Source: Haemophilus parainfluenzae
GTDB lineage: Bacteria > Pseudomonadota > Gammaproteobacteria > Enterobacterales > Pasteurellaceae
Assembly (NCBI RefSeq): GCF_036288925.1
Contig: NZ_CP127167.1
Span: forward strand, 124,001-188,000
Reading direction: 5' to 3'
Length of the DNA stretch: 64,000 nucleotides
Shown in pieces: positions 39,194 to 49,739 of the stretch. Under the pieces are notes generated by a model, which saw only the letters and a program-made list of their open reading frames with translations, was not told the DNA's origin and ran no database searches. Numbering within the stretch: position 1 is the stretch's first letter; each line of letters starts with the position of its first letter. The position numbers were made by a program, and so were the translations under genes.

Positions 39194-39295
39194 TTATACC
39201 CTACGGTATACAATTTCAATTTATACGCCATAGAGTATAAATATCATTTTATATCTTGTAAAGTATAATTTTTAATTTATATTCTATAAGATATA
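39194..39295 (-). promoter_or_regulatory. Four hipBA operator palindromes with 28-bp period
   Basis: Palindromes of the form TATAY-N-RTATA lie at 39195-39210 (TATAC-N6-GTATA), 39222-39239 (TATAC-N8-GTATA), 39250-39267 (TATAT-N8-GTATA) and 39278-39295 (TATAT-N8-ATATA). Their centres are 39202.5, 39230.5, 39258.5 and 39286.5, exactly 28 bp apart. This echoes the four TATCC-N8-GGATA operators of E. coli hipBA. The first lies 10 bp from the hipB start. Binding by this HipB is inferred. Confidence 0.75.
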
Positions 39296-39433
39296 AAATG
39301 CAAAAAAACGAAATATTAATCTGGATTAGATAAAATCCAGAGCAGTAATTAAAGTAATTGAAGTATTGTTGTTTTAAAACAAATAAAGTGAACTGCACCC
39401 CAAAGTCTGGACACCTATTTTGAGGTGCAGATT

Positions 39434-39550
39434 ATGTCCTACTCTTATCAATTTCGTTTGAAAATTATCAAACTCGTCACCGAACAGGATTATGGTATCC
39501 GTGAGGTGGCTAAACTTCATAACATTCCCCATTCTGCCGTCATCTATTAG
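39434..39550 (+). pseudogene. IS3-family orfA fragment
   Basis: ATG 39434 opens MSYSYQFRLKIIKLVTEQDY and the start of a helix-turn-helix (GIREVAKLHNIPHSAVIY) before TAG at 39548-39550. Intact orfA proteins are more than twice this length. Confidence 0.75.
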
Positions 39551-39553
39551 CTA

Positions 39554-40182
39554 ATGGGTTTTCATTTGAATCATAAAACGGTGTTAAAGCTGATGAACGA
39601 GTTAGGTATTCATTCCATTTTACGCAAAAAAAGACATGGAAAACGTGGAAAAACATCGCATATTGCCAGAATTTGCTGAATCGTGATTTTACCGCAACGG
39701 CACTCAATCAAAAATGGGTAACGGATGTAACGGAATTTCATGTTGGTCAAGAAACGCTTTATTTTTCACCGTTGATGGACTTGGCTAACCGAGAAATTAT
39801 TGCCTATAACTTTGCGACACGCCCGAAGTTTTCATTGGTAAAAAAGAGGTTAGAACAAGGGCTTAGTCGGCTTAAACCGACAGAATGCCCGATTATTCAT
39901 AGCGACCAAGGTGTATTGTATGGCACGGCGGAATGGGAGAATATGTTGGAAGGTAAAGCGGTGCAAAGTATGAGTCGCCGAGGAAATTGTCACGATAATG
40001 CGGTGATTGAAAGTTTTTTTGTGATACTAAAATCAGCGTGTTTTTACTCTCGGATTTATCATTCAATCGCTGAATTACAGGCTGAAATTGAAGAATATTT
40101 AGTGTATTACAACCAAAAACGAATTAAACTTGGTTTCAAAGGATTGAGCCCAGTGCAATACCGAGCTCAATATTTAAGTTAA
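39554..40182 (+). pseudogene. IS3-family orfB transposase, N-terminally truncated and frameshifted
   Basis: A first piece (MGFHLNHKTVLKLMNELGIH, 39554-39679) is broken by a stop. The second frame, from 39673, carries the full catalytic core: WVTDVTEF (first Asp), HSDQGVLY (second Asp) and NAVIESFF (Glu), ending LSPVQYRAQYLS. The DDE triad survives, but the normal N-terminal DNA-binding part is missing. Confidence 0.8.
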
Positions 40183-40230
40183 CTAACCTGTCCAACTTTT
40201 GGGGGGCATATCACTTTTTATTTACGCTAA

Positions 40231-41604
40231 TTAAGCTAATCTCGCTTTTGCTTCTGCAATGGCCTCCGCTACTCGAAGTGGTGAAACCCCACCTTTCGCA
40301 CAACGTTTATCTAAACAAGATTGTAGCGAAAGAATGCCATAGACATCATTCCCTACCACATCACTGAATTGACGGAATTCAGGAATGGTTAAGTCTTCCA
40401 AGGCTTTTCCTTTTTCAATGGCATAAACCACGGTTTCACCGACAATATGATGAGAATCACGGAATGGCACACCTTTTGCCACAAGGTAATCCGCTAGCTC
40501 TGTTGCATTTGAGTAACCTTTTAAGGCAGCTTCGCGTGTACGGTCGGTATTCACTTTCAATTCATCTAATACAAAAGTCGCCATATCTACGCAATCTTGC
40601 CAGGTATCTAACGCATCAAAGATCCCTTCTTTGTCTTCTTGCATATCTTTGTTATACGCTAACGGTAAACCTTTTAAGGTCATCAACATACCGGTTAATG
40701 CACCCATTACACGGCCCGCTTTACCACGAATCAATTCACAAGCATCAGGATTTTTCTTTTGCGGCATTAAAGATGAGCCTGAAGTCACACGATCTGACAA
40801 CTCCACAAAATTCGCTTCACCACTGTTGAAAATGATCATATCTTCTGCGAAACGAGAAAGGTGCGCCATACTTAAAGAAGCCGTTGAAAGCAATTCCACA
40901 ATATGATCACGATCAGAGACGCTATCCAAACTATTACGCGTCGCAAAAGCAAAACCAAGATCGGTGGCTAATTGTTCACGATCGACTGCATAGGCTGTTC
41001 CTGCAAGTGCACCACTGCCTAATGGACAGCTATTCATTCGTTTATAAGCATCGGCGAGACGTGAATAATCACGCTCGAACATTTCCACATAAGCCATACA
41101 CCAATGGGCAAAAGTGATTGGTTGTGCACGTTGTAAATGGGTATAACCCGGCATCACCGCATCTTGCGTATTTTCTGCCGTTTGTACCAAGTGACGTTGA
41201 AGATGACGAACAGACTCTTGCAACTCGACTACACGCTGTTTACACCACAGTTTAATATCAAGTGCAACTTGGTCATTACGGCTACGACCTGTGTGTAATT
41301 TTTTGCCTAAATTACCCACTTTATCGATGAGCTTACTTTCTACCCAGCTATGAATATCTTCTGCATCATCTTGTAAAATTGCTTGTGGGTTTGACCGCAC
41401 TTCGATTAATAATTCATTTAAAGCAACCTCTAGCTGTTGTTGCTCTTCAGCACTTAATACACCAACATTCACTAAAGCTTTAGACCAACCAATTGAGCCT
41501 TCAATATCTTGCTCTGCCAAGCGATAATCAAAACGCAGGCTATCATTAAAATCTTTAAAACGTTTATCTGCCGCTTGTGTAAAACGACCACCCCAGAGAG
41601 CCAT
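40231..41604 (-). CDS. argH: Argininosuccinate lyase
   Basis: A 457-residue fumarase/aspartase-superfamily enzyme making arginine and fumarate from argininosuccinate. The signature [13 protein letters not shown] (about residue 278), the [10 protein letters not shown] motif (about 105) and the catalytic-His TPGYTHLQ-like segment ([12 protein letters not shown]) are all present. Length is standard. The nearby IS remnant ends 17 bp after the stop and does not damage it. A USS lies at about 41393. It is divergent from rho. Confidence 0.96.
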   Translation of the reverse strand: MALWGGRFTQAADKRFKDFNDSLRFDYRLAEQDIEGSIGWSKALVNVGVLSAEEQQQLEVALNELLIEVRSNPQAILQDDAEDIHSWVESKLIDKVGNLGKKLHTGRSRNDQVALDIKLWCKQRVVELQESVRHLQRHLVQTAENTQDAVMPGYTHLQRAQPITFAHWCMAYVEMFERDYSRLADAYKRMNSCPLGSGALAGTAYAVDREQLATDLGFAFATRNSLDSVSDRDHIVELLSTASLSMAHLSRFAEDMIIFNSGEANFVELSDRVTSGSSLMPQKKNPDACELIRGKAGRVMGALTGMLMTLKGLPLAYNKDMQEDKEGIFDALDTWQDCVDMATFVLDELKVNTDRTREAALKGYSNATELADYLVAKGVPFRDSHHIVGETVVYAIEKGKALEDLTIPEFRQFSDVVGNDVYGILSLQSCLDKRCAKGGVSPLRVAEAIAEAKARLA

Positions 41605-41834
41605 AAGTTATCCTTATCTCGATTATAAAAATGATTAATTATTCAATTATTACGCATAATTAATCAATATGCAATAATAATCTCTATATCGTCCGCTATT
41701 TTACCCTGTTTTTTCTAACAAAAACTAGACAGTACTGCATTTTAGTGGTAATTTACGCAGCATTCTTAAGGGCATTGCCCACCATTCAAATAATTCAGTA
41801 TTATCAACTCTTATTAATTCCAACATTATTAATT
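41605..41834 (+). promoter_or_regulatory. argH-rho divergent region and rho leader
   Basis: This 230-bp AT-rich gap must hold both promoters. A GGGC-ATT-GCCC hairpin near 41770 lies in the rho leader. A frame running upstream from the rho ATG (41745-41834) is open but hydrophobic and without a ribosome site, so I treat it as leader. Autoregulated termination in the leader is known for E. coli rho and is only inferred here. Confidence 0.4.
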
Positions 41835-43097
41835 ATGCATCTTACAGAACTTAAAAACACGCCTGTTTCTGATCTTGTGAAACTTGGCGAAGAACAAATG
41901 GGTTTGGAAAATCTTGCCCGTTTACGTAAACAAGATATTGTTTTTGCTATTTTGAAACAGCACGCCAAGAGCGGTGAAGACATTTTTGGCGGCGGCGTAT
42001 TGGAGATTTTACCCGATGGTTTCGGTTTCTTACGCTCCGCAGACAGTTCCTACCTTGCTGGTCCTGATGACATCTACGTTTCTCCAAGTCAAATTCGTCG
42101 CTTCAATCTTCAAACTGGTGATAAAATCGAAGGCAAAATCCGTCCACCAAAAGAGGGAGAACGCTATTTTGCACTTTTAAAAGTCGACCAAGTCAACGAT
42201 GACAAACCTGAAGTCTCTCGTAGCAAAATTCTTTTCGAAAACTTAACCCCATTACACGCAAATTCTCGTTTAAGAATGGAACGTGGTAATGGCTCAACCG
42301 AAGATTTAACCGCACGTATTTTAGATTTAGCCTCTCCGATTGGTAAAGGTCAACGTGGTCTTATCGTGGCTCCGCCAAAAGCGGGGAAAACCATGTTGCT
42401 ACAAAATATTGCACAAAGTATCACGCACAACTACCCAGAATGTGAACTTATTGTGCTTTTAATCGATGAGCGCCCAGAAGAAGTAACTGAAATGCAACGC
42501 TCGGTAAAAGGTGAAGTCATTGCCTCAACCTTTGATGAACCAGCGGCTCGTCACGTTCAAGTGGCAGAAATGGTTATCGAGAAAGCAAAACGTTCTGTTG
42601 AGCACAAAAAAGATGTGGTGATTCTACTCGACTCTATCACGCGTTTAGCGCGTGCTTACAACACTGTTACGCCAGCATCCGGTAAAATTCTTTCCGGTGG
42701 TGTGGACGCAAATGCTTTGCATCGTCCAAAACGTTTCTTTGGTGCGGCGCGTAACGTCGAAGAAGGCGGTAGTTTAACCATTATTGCAACTGCACTTGTG
42801 GATACCGGTTCAAAAATGGATGAGGTTATCTTTGAAGAATTTAAAGGTACTGGTAACATGGAATTACATCTTTCTCGCAAAATTGCAGAAAAACGTGTAT
42901 TCCCTGCGATTGACTTCAACCGTTCTGGTACGCGTAAAGAAGATTTACTTACCACACCAGATGAATTACAAAAAATGTGGATTCTGCGCAAAATCCTTAA
43001 CCCAATGGGTGAAGTGGAAGCGATGGAATTCCTTATCGACAAACTTATGGTGGCGAAAACCAACGATGAGTTTTTTGAAATCATGAAGCGGTCTTAA
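41835..43097 (+). CDS. rho: Transcription termination factor Rho
   Basis: A 420-residue hexameric RNA-dependent ATPase. The start is ATG 41835 ([20 protein letters not shown]), matching E. coli Rho from the first residues; one extra residue occurs near position 20. The RNA-binding cold-shock fold ([20 protein letters not shown]), Walker A APPKAGKT, Walker [17 protein letters not shown] and the Q/R-loop region [20 protein letters not shown] are near-identical to the family. Confidence 0.97.
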   Translation: MHLTELKNTPVSDLVKLGEEQMGLENLARLRKQDIVFAILKQHAKSGEDIFGGGVLEILPDGFGFLRSADSSYLAGPDDIYVSPSQIRRFNLQTGDKIEGKIRPPKEGERYFALLKVDQVNDDKPEVSRSKILFENLTPLHANSRLRMERGNGSTEDLTARILDLASPIGKGQRGLIVAPPKAGKTMLLQNIAQSITHNYPECELIVLLIDERPEEVTEMQRSVKGEVIASTFDEPAARHVQVAEMVIEKAKRSVEHKKDVVILLDSITRLARAYNTVTPASGKILSGGVDANALHRPKRFFGAARNVEEGGSLTIIATALVDTGSKMDEVIFEEFKGTGNMELHLSRKIAEKRVFPAIDFNRSGTRKEDLLTTPDELQKMWILRKILNPMGEVEAMEFLIDKLMVAKTNDEFFEIMKRS

Positions 43098-43120
43098 TTC
43101 TGACCGCTCTTGAAAACAAA

Positions 43121-43150
43121 AAAGGCTTGGAAAACCAAGCCTTTTTTATT
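43121..43150. terminator. Bidirectional terminator between rho and rplS
   Basis: AAAGGCTTGG (43121-43130) and CCAAGCCTTT pair around AAAA, with a T-run on the plus side and an A-run on the other side. It ends both convergent transcripts. Confidence 0.92.
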
Positions 43151-43157
43151 TTGCGAA

Positions 43158-43544
<387 letters not shown>

Positions 43545-44285
43545 CTAACTGTTATGCTCGGCTTGCGCCTCTTTTAACAGTTTACGTTGTTCGTCAGTCA
43601 GAGCTAGGCCTTCTAAGAGCTCAGGGCGTCGGAGCCACGTTCTTTGTAGCGATTGTTTTAATCGCCATTTCCGAATTTCTTCGTGATGTCCCGACATCAG
43701 CACGGATGGCACAGTTAATCCTTCTAACACTTCCGGTCTGGTGTAATGCGGGCAATCTAATAAACCGTCTGCAAAAGAATCTTCTTCTGCGGAGGCTTGT
43801 TTGCCTAATACACCGGGAATAAAACGTGCAACAGCATCAATTAATGTCATTGCCGGCAATTCCCCACCGGTCAGAACGTAATCCCCGATTGACCATTCTT
43901 CATCAATTTCAGTTTGAATCAATCGCTCATCAATACCTTCGTAACGTCCACATACTAAAATCAATTTCTGATTTTGAGCAAGCTCGGTTACGCCGCCTTG
44001 ATCGAGTTTACGTCCTTGTGGCGAAAGGTAAATCACCTTTGCGCCTTCTCCTGCCGCTGCTTTCGCAGCATGAATCGCATCCCGTAAAGGTTGCACCATC
44101 ATCAGCATTCCCGGGCCACCACCATAAGGACGGTCATCCACGGTTTTATGCTTGTCGAATGTAAAATCTCTTGGATTCCAACATTCTACTTGCAGAAGAT
44201 TATGTTTTACGGCTCTTCCTGTAACCCCAAATTCCGTAATCGCTTTAAACATTTCGGGGAATAATGAAATTACCCCTATCCACAT
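43545..44285 (-). CDS. trmD: tRNA (guanine-N1)-methyltransferase TrmD
   Basis: A 246-residue SPOUT-class enzyme that methylates G37 of tRNAs and so prevents +1 frameshifting. The knot motifs [16 protein letters not shown] and [20 protein letters not shown] are complete, and the N-terminus [20 protein letters not shown] is typical. It lies between rimM and rplS with gaps of about 37 bp. Confidence 0.97.
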   Translation of the reverse strand: MWIGVISLFPEMFKAITEFGVTGRAVKHNLLQVECWNPRDFTFDKHKTVDDRPYGGGPGMLMMVQPLRDAIHAAKAAAGEGAKVIYLSPQGRKLDQGGVTELAQNQKLILVCGRYEGIDERLIQTEIDEEWSIGDYVLTGGELPAMTLIDAVARFIPGVLGKQASAEEDSFADGLLDCPHYTRPEVLEGLTVPSVLMSGHHEEIRKWRLKQSLQRTWLRRPELLEGLALTDEQRKLLKEAQAEHNS

Positions 44286-44322
44286 AAAAAGCCTACTACA
44301 TTACGTTTGTGCATACTTGAGA

Positions 44323-44850
44323 TTAGAAACCAGCGTCCCAATCCACTTCAATTGTTTTCGTGGTGAGATCGACTCTTTTAACTACTTGTTCATACAAGAA
44401 CGGAATTAACCGCTCTTGTTTTCCAAAAGCATCTTTGGTATTGGCTTTCACCACTAACACATCATTAGAACCGGTTTCCATCATCTCTGTTACCGTTCCC
44501 ATTGTATAACCTTCTAAGTTTACGACTGAACAACCAATTAAATCGTGCCAGTAATAATCGCCTTCTTCTAGTTCTGGGAATATAGATAAATCCACACCAA
44601 TTTCAACATTTGCTAAAATTTGTGCGGCTTCACGGTCATCAACGCCTTTTAATTTAACGATGATTTCGTGATTATGATGACGCCAATTTTCTAATTCTGC
44701 AGGCTGCCATTCACCTTTGATTTTTAAAAACCAAGGTTGATAATCAAAAATACTTTCAGCTTGTTCTGTTGATGAATAAATACGTAACCACCCACGAATA
44801 CCGTAGGTTGAGCCTAATTTGCCCACAACTTCAATACGTTGTTGTTCCAT
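44323..44850 (-). CDS. rimM: 16S rRNA maturation factor RimM
   Basis: A 175-residue assembly factor for the 30S head, with an N-terminal RimM barrel ([19 protein letters not shown]) and a C-terminal PRC barrel ([20 protein letters not shown]). Standard length and position, 43 bp after rpsP. Confidence 0.95.
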   Translation of the reverse strand: MEQQRIEVVGKLGSTYGIRGWLRIYSSTEQAESIFDYQPWFLKIKGEWQPAELENWRHHNHEIIVKLKGVDDREAAQILANVEIGVDLSIFPELEEGDYYWHDLIGCSVVNLEGYTMGTVTEMMETGSNDVLVVKANTKDAFGKQERLIPFLYEQVVKRVDLTTKTIEVDWDAGF

Positions 44851-44893
44851 ATTTTCACCTATCTTAGTTTAAGAACTAAATCAAAAAGCGAGA

Positions 44894-45139
44894 TTATGCT
44901 TTTTGAGCTTCTTTTACCAAAGTTGCAACACGGTCTGAAAGTGAAGCACCTTGAGCAACCCAGTGGTTTACACGCTCAAGATCAACACGAAGACGCTCTG
45001 CGTTACCTTGTGCGATTGGATTGAAGAAACCTACACGCTCAATGAAACGACCGTCACGTGGTGAACGACTGTCAGTTACTACGATTTGATAAAATGGGCG
45101 TTTTTTAGCTCCGCCACGAGATAAACGAATGGTTACCAT
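44894..45139 (-). CDS. rpsP: 30S ribosomal protein S16
   Basis: An 81-residue protein, [20 protein letters not shown], with family text [15 protein letters not shown]. First gene of the four-gene operon; ATG at 45139 after GAGGAAGG. The operon promoter should lie in the AT-rich stretch 45150-45260. Confidence 0.97.
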   Translation of the reverse strand: MVTIRLSRGGAKKRPFYQIVVTDSRSPRDGRFIERVGFFNPIAQGNAERLRVDLERVNHWVAQGASLSDRVATLVKEAQKA

Positions 45140-45315
45140 AACCTTCCTCTAAATGTTTAATGACTAAAAGAATATTCTCAAACTCGAAAGTGATTTAAGA
45201 ATATAGCTTACTTTTTTCTCTGTATATATAGACAAAAAGCCTGAAGATTTTACACTTTTTGAGCAAAAAAGCAAGCCACAAGCCCATTTCAACTTGAGAA
45301 ATTCACCATAAAAAA

Positions 45316-45343
45316 TGACCGCACTTCATCACAAAGTGCGGCC
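45316..45343 (-). terminator. Inverted USS pair acting as gdhA terminator
   Basis: ACCGCACTT (45318-45326) and AAGTGCGG (45334-45341) form a stem around CATCACA. The left arm is an exact USS, the right arm differs in its last base. It lies 23 bp after the gdhA stop. The same stem and loop recur at 54914-54952. Confidence 0.75.
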
Positions 45344-45365
45344 AAATTTTCATTCATTTATTGAA

Positions 45366-46715
45366 TTAATAAACCCCTTGCGCCAACATTGCATCAGCCA
45401 CTTTCACAAAGCCTGCAACATTTGCCCCGACAACATAGTTGATGTTTGCTTGACCAGCGACAGTGCCATATTTTTTACAGTTTGCATGAATATCTAACAT
45501 GATACGATGAAGCTGTTTATCCACCTCTTCAGCCGTCCAATACAAACGTTGTGAGCTCTGTGCCATTTCTAAACCAGAGGTTGCTACACCACCGGCATTT
45601 GCTGCTTTACCTGGGCCAAATAACACGCCCGCCTCTAAAAATGCCTCTGTTGCTTCAATTGTGGTTGGCATATTAGCGCCTTCAGCAACTAATTTCACGC
45701 CATTTGCAATTAAGGTTTTAGCGTCTGCAATCTCTAATTCATTTTGGGTTGCACAAGGAAGCGCAATATCCGCTTTCACTTCCCAAGGGCGTTTACCTGC
45801 AAAATATTGTAAATCAAACTGTTCCGCAAATTCTTGAACGCGACCACGTTTTACATTTTTGAGCTCCAATAACGCAGCTAATTTTTCACGGTCAAAACCT
45901 TCTGGCAAATACACATAACCTGCTGAGTCAGAACAAGTTACCACTTTCGCACCGAGCTCCATCGCTTTTTCAATGGCATATTGCGCCACGTTACCCGAGC
46001 CAGAAACTAAAACGGTTTTACCTTGGAAGCAATCCCCTTTTTCAGCGAGCATTGCTTGTGCGAAATACACCAAACCATAACCCGTCGCTTCAGGGCGAAT
46101 TAAACTTCCACCGAATGAAAGACCACGCCCCGTAAACACACAAGCAGCTTGGTTTGATAATTTTTTCATATAGCCTGCAAGATAGCCGACTTCACGGCCA
46201 CCTACACCGATATCGCCTGCCGGCACATCGGTATCCGGCCCTACATGACGATAAAGTTCTGCCATTAACGCTTGGCAAAAACGCATGACTTCTGCATCTG
46301 ATTTACCTTTAGGATCAAAATCTGAACCACCTTTCGCACCGCCCATTGGCAATGTGGTTAAGGCATTTTTAAATATCTGTTCAAAGCCTAAGAATTTTAA
46401 AATCGATAAGTTAACGGATGGATGGAAACGCATTCCGCCTTTATATGGACCAATTGCGCTGTTGAATTGAATACGGAAAGCTCGGTTTACTTGAACTTGA
46501 CCTTTATCATCAGTCCACGCCACACGGAACTGAAATGCGCGCTCAGGTTCAACTAAACGCTCTAATAAAGCTTCTGAACGGTATTTAGGATTTGCTTCCA
46601 AGAAAGGCCAGATTGAAGTAAACACTTCACGAACGGCTTGTAAAAACTCAGGTTGGTGGCCATCACGTTGAGCCACTTTTTCGAGAAATTCGTCTAAGGA
46701 TGCTACTGCTGACAT
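45366..46715 (-). CDS. gdhA: NADP-specific glutamate dehydrogenase
   Basis: A 449-residue hexameric enzyme joining ammonia to 2-oxoglutarate. Substrate motifs GPYKGGMRFHPSVN and LPMGGAKGGSDFDPKG (with catalytic Lys) and the nucleotide fold VLVSGSGNVAQYAIEK are present. The SDSAGY text after the second nucleotide-fold strand is usual for the NADP-dependent short form. Start ATG follows AAGGAAAA. Confidence 0.96.
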   Translation of the reverse strand: MSAVASLDEFLEKVAQRDGHQPEFLQAVREVFTSIWPFLEANPKYRSEALLERLVEPERAFQFRVAWTDDKGQVQVNRAFRIQFNSAIGPYKGGMRFHPSVNLSILKFLGFEQIFKNALTTLPMGGAKGGSDFDPKGKSDAEVMRFCQALMAELYRHVGPDTDVPAGDIGVGGREVGYLAGYMKKLSNQAACVFTGRGLSFGGSLIRPEATGYGLVYFAQAMLAEKGDCFQGKTVLVSGSGNVAQYAIEKAMELGAKVVTCSDSAGYVYLPEGFDREKLAALLELKNVKRGRVQEFAEQFDLQYFAGKRPWEVKADIALPCATQNELEIADAKTLIANGVKLVAEGANMPTTIEATEAFLEAGVLFGPGKAANAGGVATSGLEMAQSSQRLYWTAEEVDKQLHRIMLDIHANCKKYGTVAGQANINYVVGANVAGFVKVADAMLAQGVY

Positions 46716-46856
46716 AGGATTTTCCTTCTAGTAGTGAGTATGATGTGTGTAAAATTATTTTATTTCACCGTCTTCTTACGGTGTGCCTCCAATATAGCAA
46801 TGGAAAAATCAATTTAGCAACAGTTTTTTTATAGAAAAAATGAAGAAAAAATAAAA

Positions 46857-46885
46857 AACGAGAAAATATTCAATATTTTCTCGTT
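46857..46885 (-). terminator. Strong hairpin terminator of hemB
   Basis: AACGAGAAAATATT (46857-46870) and AATATTTTCTCGTT (46872-46885) pair over 14 bp. On the minus strand the stem is followed by a T-rich run. Confidence 0.88.
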
Positions 46886-46942
46886 TCTATTAGATAAGAT
46901 CTAAAATCAGCATCTAAGCTAACACTTCAACTTAAAAAGTCC

Positions 46943-48016
<1,074 letters not shown>

Positions 48017-48021
48017 TTTTC

Positions 48022-48816
48022 TTAATCTTTGTGATTTAAATCAGCCTGATTTTCTACCGCACTTTCTTCATCCGTTGTCTCTTCTTCATTCTCTTTCGGT
48101 TGATAGAAACGAGCAACTAACAAGCCTAATTCAAATAAAAGGCACATCGGTACAGCGAGTAAAGTTTGAGAGAAAACGTCTGGTGGCGTTAAGATCATGC
48201 CAACAAAGAATGCTCCCACAATAATATAAGGACGTTTTGCCGCCAATGCTTTCGTGGTTGTGACACCTGTCCAGCAAAGCAAAATAATAGCAACGGGTAC
48301 TTCAAAACACACACCAAATGCCAAGAATAACGCTAGCGCAAAATCAAGGTAACTACTGATATCTGTGGCGATAGCCACCCCTTCCGGTGCAGTTTGGGTA
48401 AAGAAACTAAACACAAAAGGGAAAACAATATAATAAGCAAATGCTACACCCCAATAGAATAAAACTGTACTGGAAAATAATAACGGATAAATTAAACGTT
48501 TTTCATGTTGATACAGCGCCGGTGCAACAAACGCCCAAATTTGATAAAGCAAATAAGGCACCGAAATAAACACCGATACAATCGCAGTTAATTTAATTGG
48601 TGTAAAGAAAGGCGTTTGGATATTGGTGGCAATCATGGTTGCGCCTTTTGGCATCACAGCCGTTAAAGGTGCAGCAACAAAATGATAAATATCATTAGAA
48701 AAATAAACCAACGCCACAAAAACCACTAAAATACAAATTACACAACGTAATAAGCGGTTTCTGAGTTCAACAAGATGGGTAATTAGCGGTTGGGAATCGT
48801 CCGTCGTATTGCTCAT
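48022..48816 (-). CDS. tatC: Twin-arginine translocase subunit TatC
   Basis: A 264-residue six-helix membrane protein that recognises twin-arginine signals. Family text [16 protein letters not shown] at the N-terminus (conserved Glu) and [23 protein letters not shown] are present. The acidic C-terminal tail is longer than in E. coli. It follows tatB by 9 bp. Confidence 0.95.
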   Translation of the reverse strand: MSNTTDDSQPLITHLVELRNRLLRCVICILVVFVALVYFSNDIYHFVAAPLTAVMPKGATMIATNIQTPFFTPIKLTAIVSVFISVPYLLYQIWAFVAPALYQHEKRLIYPLLFSSTVLFYWGVAFAYYIVFPFVFSFFTQTAPEGVAIATDISSYLDFALALFLAFGVCFEVPVAIILLCWTGVTTTKALAAKRPYIIVGAFFVGMILTPPDVFSQTLLAVPMCLLFELGLLVARFYQPKENEEETTDEESAVENQADLNHKD

Positions 48817-48825
48817 AATTATTCT

Positions 48826-49377
48826 CTAGGACTTAGCTTCAGATTTAGGTGCTGGTTGCAGTTCCACATCATCCGGCGAATAGTAATCAGATAAACGCTC
48901 GGTTAATTCAGCTTGTTCATGGGCTTCAAGTGCGGTCAAATCTACTTCTGTTTTTTCAAGTTCTGAAACTTCAGCAAGTTCATTCTCTACATGCTCTGTC
49001 GATGTTGTTTCAGCCAAATTTTCAGCCGCACTTTTAATTTCTTTAATTTGCTCTTCGACCGTTGTGCCCGCAGCAGCCGCTTTTTCTTCTAGCTCTGCAC
49101 GCATTTTTTGAGCTTGCTCTTTTAGCTCTTCAACGGTTTTACTTAAGTCTGGGGAAAGCTGTTTTAGATTCAGTTGTTCCGCTTTCTTGATGCTATCTTG
49201 CAATTCTTGCAATTTAAGCTCTTGTTTTAATTCATTTTGAACATTAGCTGCCAACCCACGGATCGTTTTCACCCAGCCCATTACCGTGCGAATAGCCACA
49301 GGTAAACGCTTAGGGCCTAGTACTACTAAGCCCACAAGCATCAATAAAACAAGTTCGGAAAAACCAATATCAAACAC
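48826..49377 (-). CDS. tatB: Twin-arginine translocase subunit TatB
   Basis: A 183-residue protein with a single N-terminal helix ([20 protein letters not shown]), the GPKRLP motif, then an amphipathic helix and a long charged coiled coil rich in Glu and Lys. It forms the receptor complex with TatC. A USS lies in the coding region near 48930. Only 2 bp separate it from tatA. Confidence 0.94.
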   Translation of the reverse strand: MFDIGFSELVLLMLVGLVVLGPKRLPVAIRTVMGWVKTIRGLAANVQNELKQELKLQELQDSIKKAEQLNLKQLSPDLSKTVEELKEQAQKMRAELEEKAAAAGTTVEEQIKEIKSAAENLAETTSTEHVENELAEVSELEKTEVDLTALEAHEQAELTERLSDYYSPDDVELQPAPKSEAKS

Positions 49378-49379
49378 GG

Positions 49380-49610
49380 TTATGCCTGTTCTTTATCTTT
49401 TACAGTTTCAGTTTTTTCAGCGGTTGTTGTACCGTCTTTAATTTGAGTAAATTCCGCATCTTTTTTCGGTTCATCGTCAGACATCGCCTTTTTAAAGCCT
49501 TTTACTGCTGCACCGAGATCAGAGCCCGCATTACGTAATTTTTTCGTCCCAAATACTAATAAAATCACGACTAATAAAATAATCATTTGTGCTGGGGATA
49601 AACCAAACAT
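49380..49610 (-). CDS. tatA: Twin-arginine translocase subunit TatA
   Basis: A 76-residue pore subunit: helix [16 protein letters not shown], hinge GTKKLR, amphipathic helix [19 protein letters not shown], then a charged tail. First gene of tatABC; no tatD follows. Confidence 0.95.
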   Translation of the reverse strand: MFGLSPAQMIILLVVILLVFGTKKLRNAGSDLGAAVKGFKKAMSDDEPKKDAEFTQIKDGTTTAEKTETVKDKEQA

Positions 49611-49690
49611 AGAAAAACTCCGTTAGAATTAAATTGAAAATTTGGGCTTGAATATACTCTTTTTATGCATTTGTCTCAAGAGGTAATTTT

Positions 49691-49733
49691 AAAAGTGCGG
49701 TCAAAAAATAATGTTATTTTCAACCGCACTTTA
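49691..49733 (-). terminator. Inverted USS pair downstream of betT and upstream of tatA
   Basis: AAAGTGCGGT (49692-49701) and ACCGCACTTT (49723-49732) pair perfectly around an AT-rich loop. It lies 7 bp after the betT stop and probably ends that gene. Confidence 0.75.
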
Positions 49734-49739
49734 GTCTTA

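Larger units (their letters stand above)
39389..40213 (+). mobile_element. Truncated IS3-family insertion sequence
   Basis: Ends are imperfect inverted repeats: TGAACTGCACCCCAAAGTCT at 39389 and, as complement, TGATATGCCCCCCAAAAGTT ending at 40213. The flanking AAAG and CTTT could extend the repeat. Length (825 bp) is well below the 1.1-1.3 kb of intact relatives, because most of orfA and the orfB N-terminus are gone. It differs in sequence from the copy at 18020 but shares the end pattern, so both belong to related IS3 groups. No target duplication is obvious. Confidence 0.85.

Noticed and set aside
41745-41834. N-terminal extension of Rho
   Set aside because: Rho proteins begin at the [11 protein letters not shown] segment; the upstream residues are hydrophobic leader translation.
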